Shown: piece after piece, positions 16,799-24,419 of the stretch
Layout: the number at the start of each line of letters is the position of its first letter
Position numbering within the stretch: position 1 is the first letter of the stretch
The notes under the pieces: generated by a model
Databases searched by the model: none
Told to the model about the DNA's origin: nothing
What the model saw: only the letters and a program-made list of their open reading frames with translations
Assembly: GCF_001858025.1 (NCBI RefSeq)
Contig: NZ_LZQD01000006.1
Span: forward strand, 199,326-234,807
Direction: 5' to 3'
From: Trichormus sp. NMC-1
GTDB lineage: Bacteria > Cyanobacteriota > Cyanobacteriia > Cyanobacteriales > Nostocaceae
DNA length: 35,482 nucleotides
Position numbers and translations under genes: made by a program

Positions 16799-16828
16799 CC
16801 CCTCCTCTCTGTTTTGTGGAGGGGTTTT
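16799..16828 (+). terminator. Rho-independent terminator
   Basis: CCCCTCC pairs exactly with GGAGGGG across a 12-nt loop, followed by TTTT. It lies 80 bp after the stop of the peptidoglycan-binding gene. Confidence 0.65.
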
Positions 16829-16902
16829 GAGTGTTGTAGGGGTAAAGCGCATTGCTCATGAGTATCAACTTAAGCTCAAACGGTTTTCCCACAGCCGTTC
16901 TA

Positions 16903-16971
16903 CCCCACCCCTTAGTCCCCTCCCCTCAAGAGGGGAGGGGAAGTTTTACGTTAGTAAAACGGGGGTGGGGT
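16903..16971. repeat. Nested palindromes, cruciform-like
   Basis: Outer arms ACCCCACCCC and GGGGTGGGGT enclose two further hairpins: CCCCTCCCCTC with its complement around AA, and GTTTTAC with GTAAAAC. It sits between the convergent peptidoglycan-binding gene and wecB, and may be a small palindromic element. Confidence 0.7.
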
Positions 16972-17017
16972 GATTCTGGATAGATTGGTCAATGCATAAG
17001 TCTGAGTATCTTAATTT

Positions 17018-18127
17018 TTACCCCAAATAATTTTTCACTATTTCCAAAATGCGTTCTGCTGCATGACCATCACCAAAGGGATTAATTGCATTAGCCATTG
17101 CTGTGTATGCTTCAGGGTTACTTAATAACTCACTTGCAGCAGCAACAATACTCCTAGTTTCAGTTCCCACTAATTTAGCTGTACCTGCGGTAACTGCTTC
17201 TGGTCTTTCTGTGGTGTCTCTGAGAACCAAAACGGGTTTACCTAAACTGGGTGCTTCTTCTTGTAAACCACCGGAGTCTGTTAATAATAAGTGCGATCGC
17301 TCTATTGCCCCTACTAATTGACCATAATCTAAGGGTTCTGTCAAGAATATGCGCGGATGATTACCTAACAACTGCTGCAATGGTTCTCTAACTGTGGGAT
17401 TGCGGTGTAAGGGCAGTAATAAGGCTGTATCAGGAAATTTATCTAAAATCTGTAAAAAACTTTGTGCGATCGCTTGCAGTGGTTCTCCCCAATTCTCGCG
17501 ACGATGCACTGTTACCAGTATAGTCCTATATTCATCCCAGTTTAAACCCGGTATATTACAAGCTGGGTGACTTGCGGCTACATTCAACAATGCATCAATC
17601 ACCGTATTACCCGTCAGATGAATTTCTCCCAACACACCAGAAGCTTGCAAATTTGCCACCGCGAGGGAGGTGGGAGCAAAATGTAACTGTGTTATTTGGG
17701 AAATTAATCTTCTATTAGCTTCTTCGGGATAAGGATTAAATAAGTCATCAGTTCTTAACCCTGCTTCCACATGACCTACAGGAATTTTTTGATAAAAAGC
17801 TGCCAACGCCGCCGCAAAAGCTGTTGTCGTGTCTCCCTGGACTATAACTAAATCTAGCTTTTGTTCTATAAATAACGCTTCTAAACCTTGTAAACTCCGG
17901 CAGGTAATATCATTCAGAGATTGTTTAGGCTGCATAATCTCCAGATTATGATCTGCCTTTAAGTTGAACAACTGCATCACCTGTTCAACCATTTCTCGAT
18001 GTTGTCCAGTCAGAATTACCTGTAATTCCAAATCTGGAGAACCTTGGAAAACCTGAATTACCGGCGCTAGTTTAATCGCTTCGGGACGAGTACCTAAAAT
18101 AATACCAACTCGGTTTTGATTAGTCAT
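17018..18127 (-). CDS. wecB: UDP-N-acetylglucosamine 2-epimerase (non-hydrolysing)
   Basis: A 369-residue full-length enzyme of the WecB/MnaA family, converting UDP-GlcNAc to UDP-ManNAc in the cytosol for surface polysaccharide synthesis. Visible signatures are GTRPEAIKLAPV at the N-terminus, GQHREM, GDTTTAFAAALAAFY, GHVEAGLRTDD, NPYPEEANRRL, and the nucleotide-binding LTDSGGLQEEAPSLGKPVLVLRDTTERPEA. The length is typical. Its product would suit the polysaccharide genes after 31081, but it lies far from them and the nearer genes give no pathway. The ATG at 18127 starts MTNQNRVGI, close to the usual start. Confidence 0.95.
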   Translation of the reverse strand: MTNQNRVGIILGTRPEAIKLAPVIQVFQGSPDLELQVILTGQHREMVEQVMQLFNLKADHNLEIMQPKQSLNDITCRSLQGLEALFIEQKLDLVIVQGDTTTAFAAALAAFYQKIPVGHVEAGLRTDDLFNPYPEEANRRLISQITQLHFAPTSLAVANLQASGVLGEIHLTGNTVIDALLNVAASHPACNIPGLNWDEYRTILVTVHRRENWGEPLQAIAQSFLQILDKFPDTALLLPLHRNPTVREPLQQLLGNHPRIFLTEPLDYGQLVGAIERSHLLLTDSGGLQEEAPSLGKPVLVLRDTTERPEAVTAGTAKLVGTETRSIVAAASELLSNPEAYTAMANAINPFGDGHAAERILEIVKNYLG

Positions 18128-18188
18128 GAGTTATTAGTCATTAGTCATTAGACAACTGATAACTGATAACTGACAAAAAACCAACATG

Positions 18189-18209
18189 AAAAAACCCGGC
18201 TTAACCGGG
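18189..18209 (-). terminator. Rho-independent terminator of small membrane gene
   Basis: On the minus strand CCCGG-TTAAG-CCGGG is followed by six T residues. It lies 35 bp downstream of the stop of the 18244-18615 gene. Confidence 0.85.
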
Positions 18210-18243
18210 CAGATGCACTGTTCATCGAGTTTAACAATGTTAA

Positions 18244-18615
18244 CTATTTGAGTTCGCAAGTTAAGGGACAAGCTGCAAAAACAGTAGTCTGCGCTTTGTC
18301 TTCCTCTCCATGAAGCCAGCTTAACCATCTGACCTCTTTGGGATGAACACCTTTAGCAGTCAGCACACCAGCCATAATCAACACTGTCATAACATTGAAC
18401 ATGATTAAACCACCTGCCACCAGTAGCACTGCACTAACAGGCATTACAGATTGCAAAACAATCGATAACAGGCATCCGACCGTAGCCATTACCACAACTA
18501 ATGGAAAACCAACCACTAGTAAGCAGACTGCCAATGTGAAAGTCCATATCAAAAAGCTTTTCATCATTAACAAGGAGTAGGTCTTTCCTTGATTAGAGCT
18601 TTCAGCCAAAACCAT
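18244..18615 (-). CDS. Small membrane protein, hypothetical
   Basis: A protein of 123 residues from the ATG at 18615, chosen because GGGAGG sits 7-8 bp upstream; an earlier in-frame ATG at 18642 lacks such a site. Two hydrophobic stretches (about 16-50 and 55-82) suggest two or three membrane helices. The C-terminal tail is soluble and conserved-looking (HPKEVRWLSWLHGEEDKA), ending with two cysteines. I know no function. It ends in a strong terminator, and the wecB start lies about 116 bp beyond its stop on the same strand, so it is probably an independent, efficiently translated small transcript. Confidence 0.75.
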   Translation of the reverse strand: MVLAESSNQGKTYSLLMMKSFLIWTFTLAVCLLVVGFPLVVVMATVGCLLSIVLQSVMPVSAVLLVAGGLIMFNVMTVLIMAGVLTAKGVHPKEVRWLSWLHGEEDKAQTTVFAACPLTCELK

Positions 18616-18791
18616 GACTTTTCCTCCCAAATTACACAGCAAAGTTTAAAATTTTACTTTCAGTCGTTTCTCGCTGTTTGCGAGTTAACTAAATTGACTT
18701 CAGTGAAATCCAGTATATAGAACCCTGCTGGAAAAATGAGCATTTCTTTACTAAACTTTACAGTTAGTTTTTGGTAATTATGAATGTCTAG

Positions 18792-18893
18792 TCCAATTCA
18801 GGTTTCAGGAGTCAGGATGGTTTTGGTATAAGTCTTTAGGAATATACCCTTTTGGGTATGAGAGCAAACCATTGATTCTCTGAACCTGACTTC
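18792..18893. repeat. Palindromic element, about 100 bp
   Basis: Centred on ATACCC-TTTT-GGGTAT (18845-18860), with flanking complementary parts (ATGGTTT and AAACCAT) and similar outer ends (TTCAGG/CCTGAA-like). It is probably a small non-autonomous repeat. Confidence 0.5.
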
Positions 18894-19169
18894 AAGATAG
18901 CTTAACATTTCTTATAATAATTCAGACTACCTCTCATAATTCTCAGACAGGGCTGAAAAATTTATCTGTTCCTGATTGTGGTTGCAAACTGTATTTATGA
19001 ACTATGAAAAATTTCTCATTTATTGTCATTTAAAACTTTAAAACAGGGCTAATCCTATATTTAGTGCGATTAAATACAAGCAAGTTTCTAATTATTTGCG
19101 GAATATTACGGAAGATTAATCGGTGTAAAACAAGGTTATATTGGGTAAAGAATTTCTACACCATCGATA

Positions 19170-19296
19170 AATACAGCAGAATTCAGGAGTAGGGGCGTAT
19201 TGCAATACGCCCGTACAGGAGTCAGGAGTAAAACTGGCTTGGTGTCTAGGTTTCAATTTTGATTCTGTACCTCATTGATCTGCAATCTGCTGTATT
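19170..19296. mobile_element. MITE-like element with 11-bp terminal inverted repeats
   Basis: AATACAGCAGA at 19170-19180 is the exact reverse complement of TCTGCTGTATT at 19286-19296. The element is 127 bp and contains the perfect 20-bp palindrome GGGCGTATTG/CAATACGCCC at 19193-19212. It has no coding capacity. Confidence 0.75.
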
Positions 19297-19304
19297 GGAA
19301 TTAA

Positions 19305-19336
19305 TTCCCTATTCCCTATTCCCTATTCCCTATTCC
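19305..19336. repeat. Heptamer tandem repeat TTCCCTA x4
   Basis: Four exact 7-bp units plus four extra bases, about 40 bp upstream of the pilT start. An STRR-type repeat. Confidence 0.85.
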
Positions 19337-19376
19337 TTGCCCTAACTAGATAATTTATTTTGCACTCCTTCCTTAT

Positions 19377-20657
19377 ATGACAGAATCAAAACCCCGCAAT
19401 CTGCCACCACTACCGCCACCACTGCCAACATCATCTGTACAGCACCAACCGACAAAAACGTTGCAGATGTCAACAGAGAGGACTAATAATCCTACTGCAC
19501 TTAACAATCCCCAACCACCAGGTATGCCTGCTGCCGCCCAACGTCCTCCTGCACCACCACCAATGCCTATGGCTATGGCTACTCCCAAAAAGCCTGTGGG
19601 GATGACCTTAGCACAGTTAATTCAAGAAGCTTTTGATCAGGGATTTTCTGACGTTCACTTAGGTGTTGGAGAAATACCCCGCTTCCGTAATCGAGGAGAA
19701 ATTGAAACCACCAATTATCCAGAAACCGATAAAGAAACTTTTATGAGTTGGTTACGGGAGATTATGAGCGATGGAGAAATTCAGAGGTTTCAAGACAACC
19801 TAGAATTTGACGGTGCGACGCAGTACGAATTTGCCCGTGTACGGATTAATGTTTTTGACACCCTCAGAGGCTATGCAATGGTGCTGCGGTTAATTCCGCT
19901 CAAAATCTTGTCTATGGATCAATTGAGATTACCTCCAGTTTTTCGGGATATTTGCCATTATCACAAAGGGTTGATTTTGGTGACAGGCCCCACTGGTTCA
20001 GGTAAATCTACGACAATGGCAGCGATGGTTGACTACATCAACAGAGAAATGCCTAAGCACATTATCACCATTGAAGACCCAATTGAATTTGTCCACCAAA
20101 GCCGCAAGTCCTTAGTCAAGCAGCGGGAAGTGGGAATGCACACCCGGAAGTTTGACAACGCCCTCAAAGCAGCTTTACGGGAAGACCCAGATTTGATTCT
20201 GGTCGGGGAAATGCGGGATAAAGAGACAGTCAATACTGCCCTAAAAGCGGCTCAAACTGGTCACTTGGTTATGGGAACCTTGCACACCAATAGTGCTGTC
20301 AAAACTATTGAGCGGATTCTGAATCTCTACTCAGGTGAGGAACAGGATGCAATGCGGGTAGCAATTTCCGAGTCTTTAGTGTCAGTGATTGCCCAAGGTT
20401 TGTGTCGCACAACAGATGGTAAACGAGCAGCCTTCCACGATGTCCTGATTAACACCGAAGCTGTGAAAGAATGGATTAAAGATGGCAAATATGATGAAAT
20501 TGCTGAATTGATGAAGCAAGCCAGCTTTGATGGCATGGTGACTATGAATCAGTCCTTACTCAATTTGTACCAAGAAGGTCGTATTACTGAAGAAACCGCC
20601 TTGGAAATGTCACCAACTCCCAATGAAATGGCACAATTCCTTCGAGGACGTGTTTAA
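19377..20657 (+). CDS. pilT: Type IV pilus retraction-type ATPase, PilT/PilU family
   Basis: A 426-residue cytoplasmic ATPase. Residues 1-75 are a Pro-rich, disordered extension; the PAS-like N-domain (about 76-185) and RecA-like core follow. Walker A is GPTGSGKST (204-212), the Asp box is around HIITIEDPIEF, Walker B is DLILVGEMRD and the His box TGHLVMGTLHTNSA. The AIRNLIRE motif of canonical PilT is absent; the C-terminal part reads AFHDVLINTEAVKEWIKDGK, as in PilU/PilT2 proteins. By analogy with Synechocystis PilT2 it may be an accessory retraction ATPase influencing phototaxis or motility; this is inference. The next gene, 148 bp downstream, is KaiB-like. The start is chosen because the translation begins at the first ATG after the repeat. 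Confidence 0.93.
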   Translation: MTESKPRNLPPLPPPLPTSSVQHQPTKTLQMSTERTNNPTALNNPQPPGMPAAAQRPPAPPPMPMAMATPKKPVGMTLAQLIQEAFDQGFSDVHLGVGEIPRFRNRGEIETTNYPETDKETFMSWLREIMSDGEIQRFQDNLEFDGATQYEFARVRINVFDTLRGYAMVLRLIPLKILSMDQLRLPPVFRDICHYHKGLILVTGPTGSGKSTTMAAMVDYINREMPKHIITIEDPIEFVHQSRKSLVKQREVGMHTRKFDNALKAALREDPDLILVGEMRDKETVNTALKAAQTGHLVMGTLHTNSAVKTIERILNLYSGEEQDAMRVAISESLVSVIAQGLCRTTDGKRAAFHDVLINTEAVKEWIKDGKYDEIAELMKQASFDGMVTMNQSLLNLYQEGRITEETALEMSPTPNEMAQFLRGRV

Positions 20658-20660
20658 TGG

Positions 20661-20707
20661 TCATTGGTCATTGGTCATTGGTCATTGGTCATTGGTCATT
20701 GGTCATT
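20661..20707. repeat. Heptamer tandem repeat TCATTGG x6
   Basis: Six exact units plus a partial seventh, beginning 3 bp after the pilT stop. An STRR-type repeat. Confidence 0.9.
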
Positions 20708-20790
20708 TTCCCCGTGTCTCCGTGTCTCCCTCTCCGCGTCCCCGCGTCCCCATCTCCCCATCTCCCCACCACCCCATCTCCCCACCACCC
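20708..20790. repeat. C-rich CCCCGTGTCTCC low-complexity tract
   Basis: Tandem variants of CCCCATCTCC and CCCCGTGTCTCC. It is the complement-sense vocabulary of the G-rich tract at 22493-22620. Confidence 0.7.
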
Positions 20791-20805
20791 TAGTCCCCAG
20801 ACACT

Positions 20806-21573
20806 GTGATCAAGTTAACTACAGACAAACTATCTAGACCCCAGTTGTTCAAAGGGATTGCTCTGTTTACACCTGGAGGCGATTTAATTTATTGCATTGA
20901 CCCTAGTAAACAGGGACGATGGCATTTACATTTGTGTGCGGCTTTGCAAGAAATGCTAGATTTACCAGAGCCGCCACATTTTTTAGTGCCTTGTTATACA
21001 GCAACCATTGATCACTGGCTCAATCCACGCACGCAACAAGTGCAGACCTTTGCGGAAGCTTATCCGGCTGTTATTCGCCACCAGACAGTGCTGAAAGCTA
21101 TTTTTGGTACGGGGGAGCTAGTATGGCAAACAGCGCCTTGGCAGGAAGGATTGTGCGATCGCATAGTGTTGGCAACTTATCGCTCCTCATTCCCCCAGCT
21201 TTGGGAAGACCATGACTTAATTGTCCGCTTAGACCTTGCTGAGGTGACACCACAATACCCGCAAAGAGTGATAACTGCACCACAGACAACACTCAATACT
21301 CAAGGCTATGTCCTGCGCCTGTTTGTGGCTGGTCATAGCGGAGCCACTGAACGGATTTTGGAAAATTTACACGAATTACTAGAGCGATCGCTTGGATATC
21401 CTTACACTCTCAAAGTAATTGACGTTTTAACACATCCAGAACAAGCCGAAATCAATCAAGTTTCCGCAACTCCCACCCTAGTGAAGGTTTGGCCTCAACC
21501 AATTCGGCGAATTGTTGGCGATTTAGATAATGTAGACAAACTTTTACAGATGTTGGGCGCAAAAGAAAAATAG
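20806..21573 (+). CDS. KaiB-like domain protein with N-terminal extension
   Basis: A 255-residue protein. Residues 168-250 are clearly KaiB-like: YVLRLFVAGHSG, YTLKVIDVLTHPEQAE, VSATPTLVKVWPQPIRRIVGDL. These match the clock protein KaiB more closely than the SasA N-terminus. KaiB itself is about 100 residues. The preceding 165 residues are a separate domain (LFKGIALFTPGGDLIYCIDPSKQGRWH onward) that I cannot assign. The likely role is a clock-linked or thioredoxin-like signalling adaptor; binding to KaiC is inference. The start is a GTG at 20806, because no in-frame ATG fits and the upstream sequence is low-complexity. It follows a pilT gene on the same strand, hinting at a link with pilus control. 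Confidence 0.85.
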   Translation: MIKLTTDKLSRPQLFKGIALFTPGGDLIYCIDPSKQGRWHLHLCAALQEMLDLPEPPHFLVPCYTATIDHWLNPRTQQVQTFAEAYPAVIRHQTVLKAIFGTGELVWQTAPWQEGLCDRIVLATYRSSFPQLWEDHDLIVRLDLAEVTPQYPQRVITAPQTTLNTQGYVLRLFVAGHSGATERILENLHELLERSLGYPYTLKVIDVLTHPEQAEINQVSATPTLVKVWPQPIRRIVGDLDNVDKLLQMLGAKEK

Positions 21574-21598
21574 ACATACAGTAGCAATCAGCGGTTAA

Positions 21599-21625
21599 TA
21601 GGGGTTTAGCAATGCTAAACCCCTA
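21599..21625. repeat. Palindromic repeat, 13-bp arms (copy 2)
   Basis: TAGGGGTTTAGCA, one base, then its exact reverse complement. Same family as 1255-1283. It lies 26 bp after the KaiB-like gene and could also act as a 3' hairpin (TGTTTTTTC follows). Confidence 0.85.
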
Positions 21626-21717
21626 CTGTTTTTTCTCTGTCCCCGCGTCTCCCCATCACCCCAATCCCCAAACAATTCATAATTAGAACAGGCATTAATC
21701 TTACAACCTAGGCGGCT

Positions 21718-22470
21718 ATGTACTTCACTTGGTTAGACAGCAATAGTTGGCTGATGGAAATTGGCAGACAACGGATTCTAATTGACCCTTGGTTAGTTGG
21801 TTCTTTAACTTTCGGCAATTTGGATTGGTTATTTAAAGGTTCTCGACTTCAAGAGAGGCCGATACCAGAAAATATTGACTTGATTCTGTTATCTCAGGGT
21901 TTGGAAGATCATGCTCACCCTCCCACCCTCAAGCAACTTGACCGGAATATTCAGGTTGTAGCTTCTCCCAATGCGGCCAAAGTAGTAGAGCAGTTGGGTT
22001 ACACCCAAGTTATCACCCTAGCTCATGGTGAAAATTTCACATTGAATGATCAAGTAGAAATTAAAGCTCTTCCTGGCTCTCCCATTGGCCCCACTGTCTT
22101 AGAAAACGCTTATCTGCTCAAAGAGTTGGCGAGTAATTTAACTCTCTATTACGAGCCTCATGGATATCATTCACCGCAACTGAAGCAACTTGCACCAGTT
22201 GATGTAGTGATTACTCCTATGATTGGCTTGGGTTTACCTGTCCTCGGTCCGATTATTAAAGGTATGAATAGTGCTTTAGAAGTAGCCAAGTGGTTGCAAC
22301 CTCAACTCATGTTACCTACAGCTGCTGGAGGGGATGTGTTATTTGAGGGATTGTTAAATAAGTTCATCCAAACTCAGGGAAGTGTTGAGGAATTTCGAGC
22401 TTTATTAGAGAAAAACAATTTGTCAACACAGGTAATTGCGCCTAATCCTGGTGAACAAGTTACTTTTTAA
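21718..22470 (+). CDS. Metallo-beta-lactamase-fold protein with degraded metal motif
   Basis: A 250-residue protein with the MBL layout: an N-terminal FTWLDSNSWLMEIGRQRILIDPWL, then the metal-binding loop and C-terminal half LMLPTAAGGDVLFEG. The canonical HxHxDH signature is changed: the loop reads SQGLEDHAH (59-67), keeping D64 and H65 but replacing the first two histidines with Q60 and L62. Whether other histidines compensate (H67, and PHGYHSP around 150) is unknown. It may bind one metal, or be a non-catalytic member. I recall similar proteins in cyanobacteria and plants, with no known function. It is separated from the KaiB-like gene by 144 bp including a palindrome. Confidence 0.85.
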   Translation: MYFTWLDSNSWLMEIGRQRILIDPWLVGSLTFGNLDWLFKGSRLQERPIPENIDLILLSQGLEDHAHPPTLKQLDRNIQVVASPNAAKVVEQLGYTQVITLAHGENFTLNDQVEIKALPGSPIGPTVLENAYLLKELASNLTLYYEPHGYHSPQLKQLAPVDVVITPMIGLGLPVLGPIIKGMNSALEVAKWLQPQLMLPTAAGGDVLFEGLLNKFIQTQGSVEEFRALLEKNNLSTQVIAPNPGEQVTF

Positions 22471-22492
22471 TTTTTAAATCTATCAGAAGGAG

Positions 22493-22745
22493 ATGGGGTG
22501 ACGCGGGGATGGGGAGATTGGGTGATGGGGAGATGGGGTGACGCGGGGACGCGGAGATGGGGAGATGGGGTGATGGGGTGATGGGGAAGAAGAGGACGCG
22601 GTGACGCGGTGATGGGGAGACGCGGTGAGAAAGAGAGATTGTCTTCTGACAGTCAACTCTTTCCCCCTATCCCCGTGTCTTCTTGTCCCATATCTCCGCG
22701 TCCCCGTGTCCCCGTGTCTCCGTGTCTCCGTGTCTCCGTGTCCTC
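22493..22745. repeat. G-rich then C-rich inverted low-complexity tract
   Basis: About 130 bp of GGGGAGATGGGGTGACGCGGGG units is followed, after a short centre containing GACAGTCAACTC, by about 80 bp of CCCCGTGTCTCCGTGTCTCC units. The two halves are loosely complementary and could fold into one long hairpin. The frames spanning it in both directions are composed of low-complexity repeats and are not genes. Confidence 0.75.
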
Positions 22746-22802
22746 TTGTCCTGCCTCCTGGAACTATCGCTATAAAATAGCACGCCTCATTTTCAAGATT
22801 GT

Positions 22803-23804
22803 TCAGCGAGAAGTTTTCTGAAGAATGGTATTGGCATCCCAAGTATAGAAGCCAATTTGGTTAGGAACTCTAGAGAATCTTCCAGTCCGATGACCTCTAG
22901 ATAATTCATTCAGAACTTTGTTTTTTACTTCTCTGAGTTGCTGAGAATCAATGTCTCCATAAATTCCATTGACTATTTCATTGACGCTGAAAATTTGCCC
23001 AGGATTTTGCTGTAAGAAAGAGGTGATAGCATCAATCAAAAATTGACCAGCAAAAGCTCTGAGCATGGGTACTACTTCGCTCTTAGGTAAAATGAAAGAT
23101 TTTTTCTTTCGGGTTTTGACACTCTGAGCGAATGCATGGTGATGATTGGGAGCTAACAAACTTAAAACCAGAGTATAACAACCAGGTTCATTGGGAATAG
23201 CTGACCAGTAACCCCTTTCTCTGCCTTGGGTGAGAGAGGATTGGACTCTACCTTTGACTACTCTGAAGATAGTTGGCTCCAACTCGCCATAAAGCGATCG
23301 CACAATAAAATCTATATGGCACACAGTACCAGCATATTCATGCAATAGCTTTTTGAGAGCTTCCATCCGAGTTAGAGGATGATATTGGGGTAGCATCGGC
23401 ACTTCTGCCCTCTTGATGAAATGATCATCGTTTTCTGAGGGGAGATTGGGAAGCCGAGAATCTTCTTTCTCTGTAGTCGGAGAAGTTGGATAATCTATCT
23501 CCAATTGATCTAAGTTGGAAAGTTCTGATTCTATAGACTCCAAAAAGTCTAAGTCAGAATTGTTATCTGATGACAGAAACAAGAGTGACCCTTCTTGATT
23601 CGCATTTTCAAGTTGTGAAAACTGATCATGATCATTTTCATAAGACCAATTAGACAACAAAGCTTCCGCATGATCAAGTTGCGATCGCGCCTCTATAAAT
23701 AACCGTTGGTATTCTTGTGTAAGACCAGCATAATAGTCTCGTAATTCCAACAATGGCTTGATAAATACGTCTGAAGGTGGTTGTAGCTGTTCTTTGGGAT
23801 TCAT
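22803..23804 (-). CDS. Protein with two tandem winged-helix-like domains
   Basis: A 333-residue protein. The N-terminal 45 residues are a helical segment, residues 50-135 are an acidic, Ser/Asn-rich, probably disordered linker, and then come two related units at about 147-212 and 258-323. Both share the order helix, [I/V]-x-x-[I/V][V/N]-x-[L/I]YG[E/D], a long Lys/Arg-rich recognition-like helix (VVKGRVQSSLTQGRERG and EVKNKVLNELSRGHRTG), and a closing P-N-x-x-G-[C/F]-Y-T. This resembles HARE-HTH-type winged helices, implying DNA or nucleoprotein binding. I do not know a named family. The zinc-ribbon gene lies 18 bp upstream on the same strand, so they form an operon. A KTRKKK patch lies between the two units. 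Confidence 0.8.
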   Translation of the reverse strand: MNPKEQLQPPSDVFIKPLLELRDYYAGLTQEYQRLFIEARSQLDHAEALLSNWSYENDHDQFSQLENANQEGSLLFLSSDNNSDLDFLESIESELSNLDQLEIDYPTSPTTEKEDSRLPNLPSENDDHFIKRAEVPMLPQYHPLTRMEALKKLLHEYAGTVCHIDFIVRSLYGELEPTIFRVVKGRVQSSLTQGRERGYWSAIPNEPGCYTLVLSLLAPNHHHAFAQSVKTRKKKSFILPKSEVVPMLRAFAGQFLIDAITSFLQQNPGQIFSVNEIVNGIYGDIDSQQLREVKNKVLNELSRGHRTGRFSRVPNQIGFYTWDANTILQKTSR

Positions 23805-23822
23805 ATCACTTCAATCAATCAT

Positions 23823-24068
23823 TCATTCTAGATTTATGTCGCTTTGATAAGACATTGGGCGAGGTTTTGCCTTTTTAGATTCTTGGGGCGATCTTTTAGG
23901 TGCTTGGGGAGGGCGACAGATTTCACAATATAAGGGTCGGGGTCCAAAAGTTTCGCGTTTAGTCGGCTGATTACATTCTTTACAGACAAAATTGAAGACA
24001 CGAGTATGAATCTGTCTTTTATGCGCTCTGACAGTATATTCCCTAACATCAATGGTTTTAGTAGCCAT
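23823..24068 (-). CDS. Small zinc-ribbon protein
   Basis: An 81-residue basic protein with a CxxC...CxxC zinc knuckle (CKEC at 29-32 and CEIC at 48-51) and a Lys/Pro-rich tail. The N-terminus ([19 protein letters not shown]) is beta/basic and could contact nucleic acid. It lies 18 bp upstream of the winged-helix protein gene, so the two are likely co-transcribed and may act together on DNA or RNA. The parallel frame at 23834-24052 is a shadow. I recognise no named family. Confidence 0.78.
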   Translation of the reverse strand: MATKTIDVREYTVRAHKRQIHTRVFNFVCKECNQPTKRETFGPRPLYCEICRPPQAPKRSPQESKKAKPRPMSYQSDINLE

Positions 24069-24417
24069 AATTAAGAATTACAAATTTCAGTCCTCTTAAT
24101 ATAGCTATTCAAGCAAACGAAACTACATCAGTGTGTGTTTTAGTGCAACTTTTCTTCAAATCATTAAAATAAAAGCCCAGCATAAGATACAAACTTTAAT
24201 TGTCAACAATAAACAGCGAAGCAATCTCAGCCCCTGGGATTGTTCCGCTGTATTAAGTTTGCCTGACACTGAAACTTCGTATTGAATTAAGTCTTTCTAC
24301 TTGTTCATCTCTGCTTACTGATAATCTGGATAAATAAGGTTTAAAAGCATCCTCCTAATGGATGAAATAGAAGGATGAAGTTGTTTATCCTTTGTAATTT
24401 ATGATTCATCCTTTTTT
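24069..24417. other. Intergenic region, 349 bp, with hairpins
   Basis: Contains a strong hairpin at 24213-24251 and an inverted repeat at 24371-24413 next to the dnaK remnant. It probably holds the promoter of the minus-strand zinc-ribbon operon; no box was convincing. No coding frame. Confidence 0.55.
24213..24251. other. Strong hairpin
   Basis: ACAGCG/CGCTGT, CAATC/GATTG and CAG/CTG pair in order around a short C-rich loop. It is flanked by AT-rich sequence and has no T-run. It could be a small RNA stem or part of a 5' leader. Confidence 0.5.
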
Positions 24418-24419
24418 TT
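24371..24419 (+). terminator. Inverted repeat with T-run beside dnaK remnant
   Basis: AAGGATGAA and TTCATCCTT are exact complements 25 nt apart, followed by a run of T residues. It is oriented for plus-strand transcription although no plus-strand gene precedes it, so it may be a relic or a stabilising hairpin. Confidence 0.35.

Larger units (their letters stand above)
18643..19376. other. Intergenic region, about 734 bp, divergent promoters expected
   Basis: Lies between the minus-strand small membrane gene and the plus-strand pilT gene, so it should carry both promoters. It contains two palindromic elements (18792-18893 and 19170-19296) and a heptamer array (19305-19336). No coding frame or recognised riboswitch was found. 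Confidence 0.6.

Noticed and set aside
22483-22842. 119-residue minus-strand frame with RRHGDT and SPSPHHP repeats
   Set aside because: It is the translation of the G-rich/C-rich low-complexity tract. Composition is periodic and no domain is visible.
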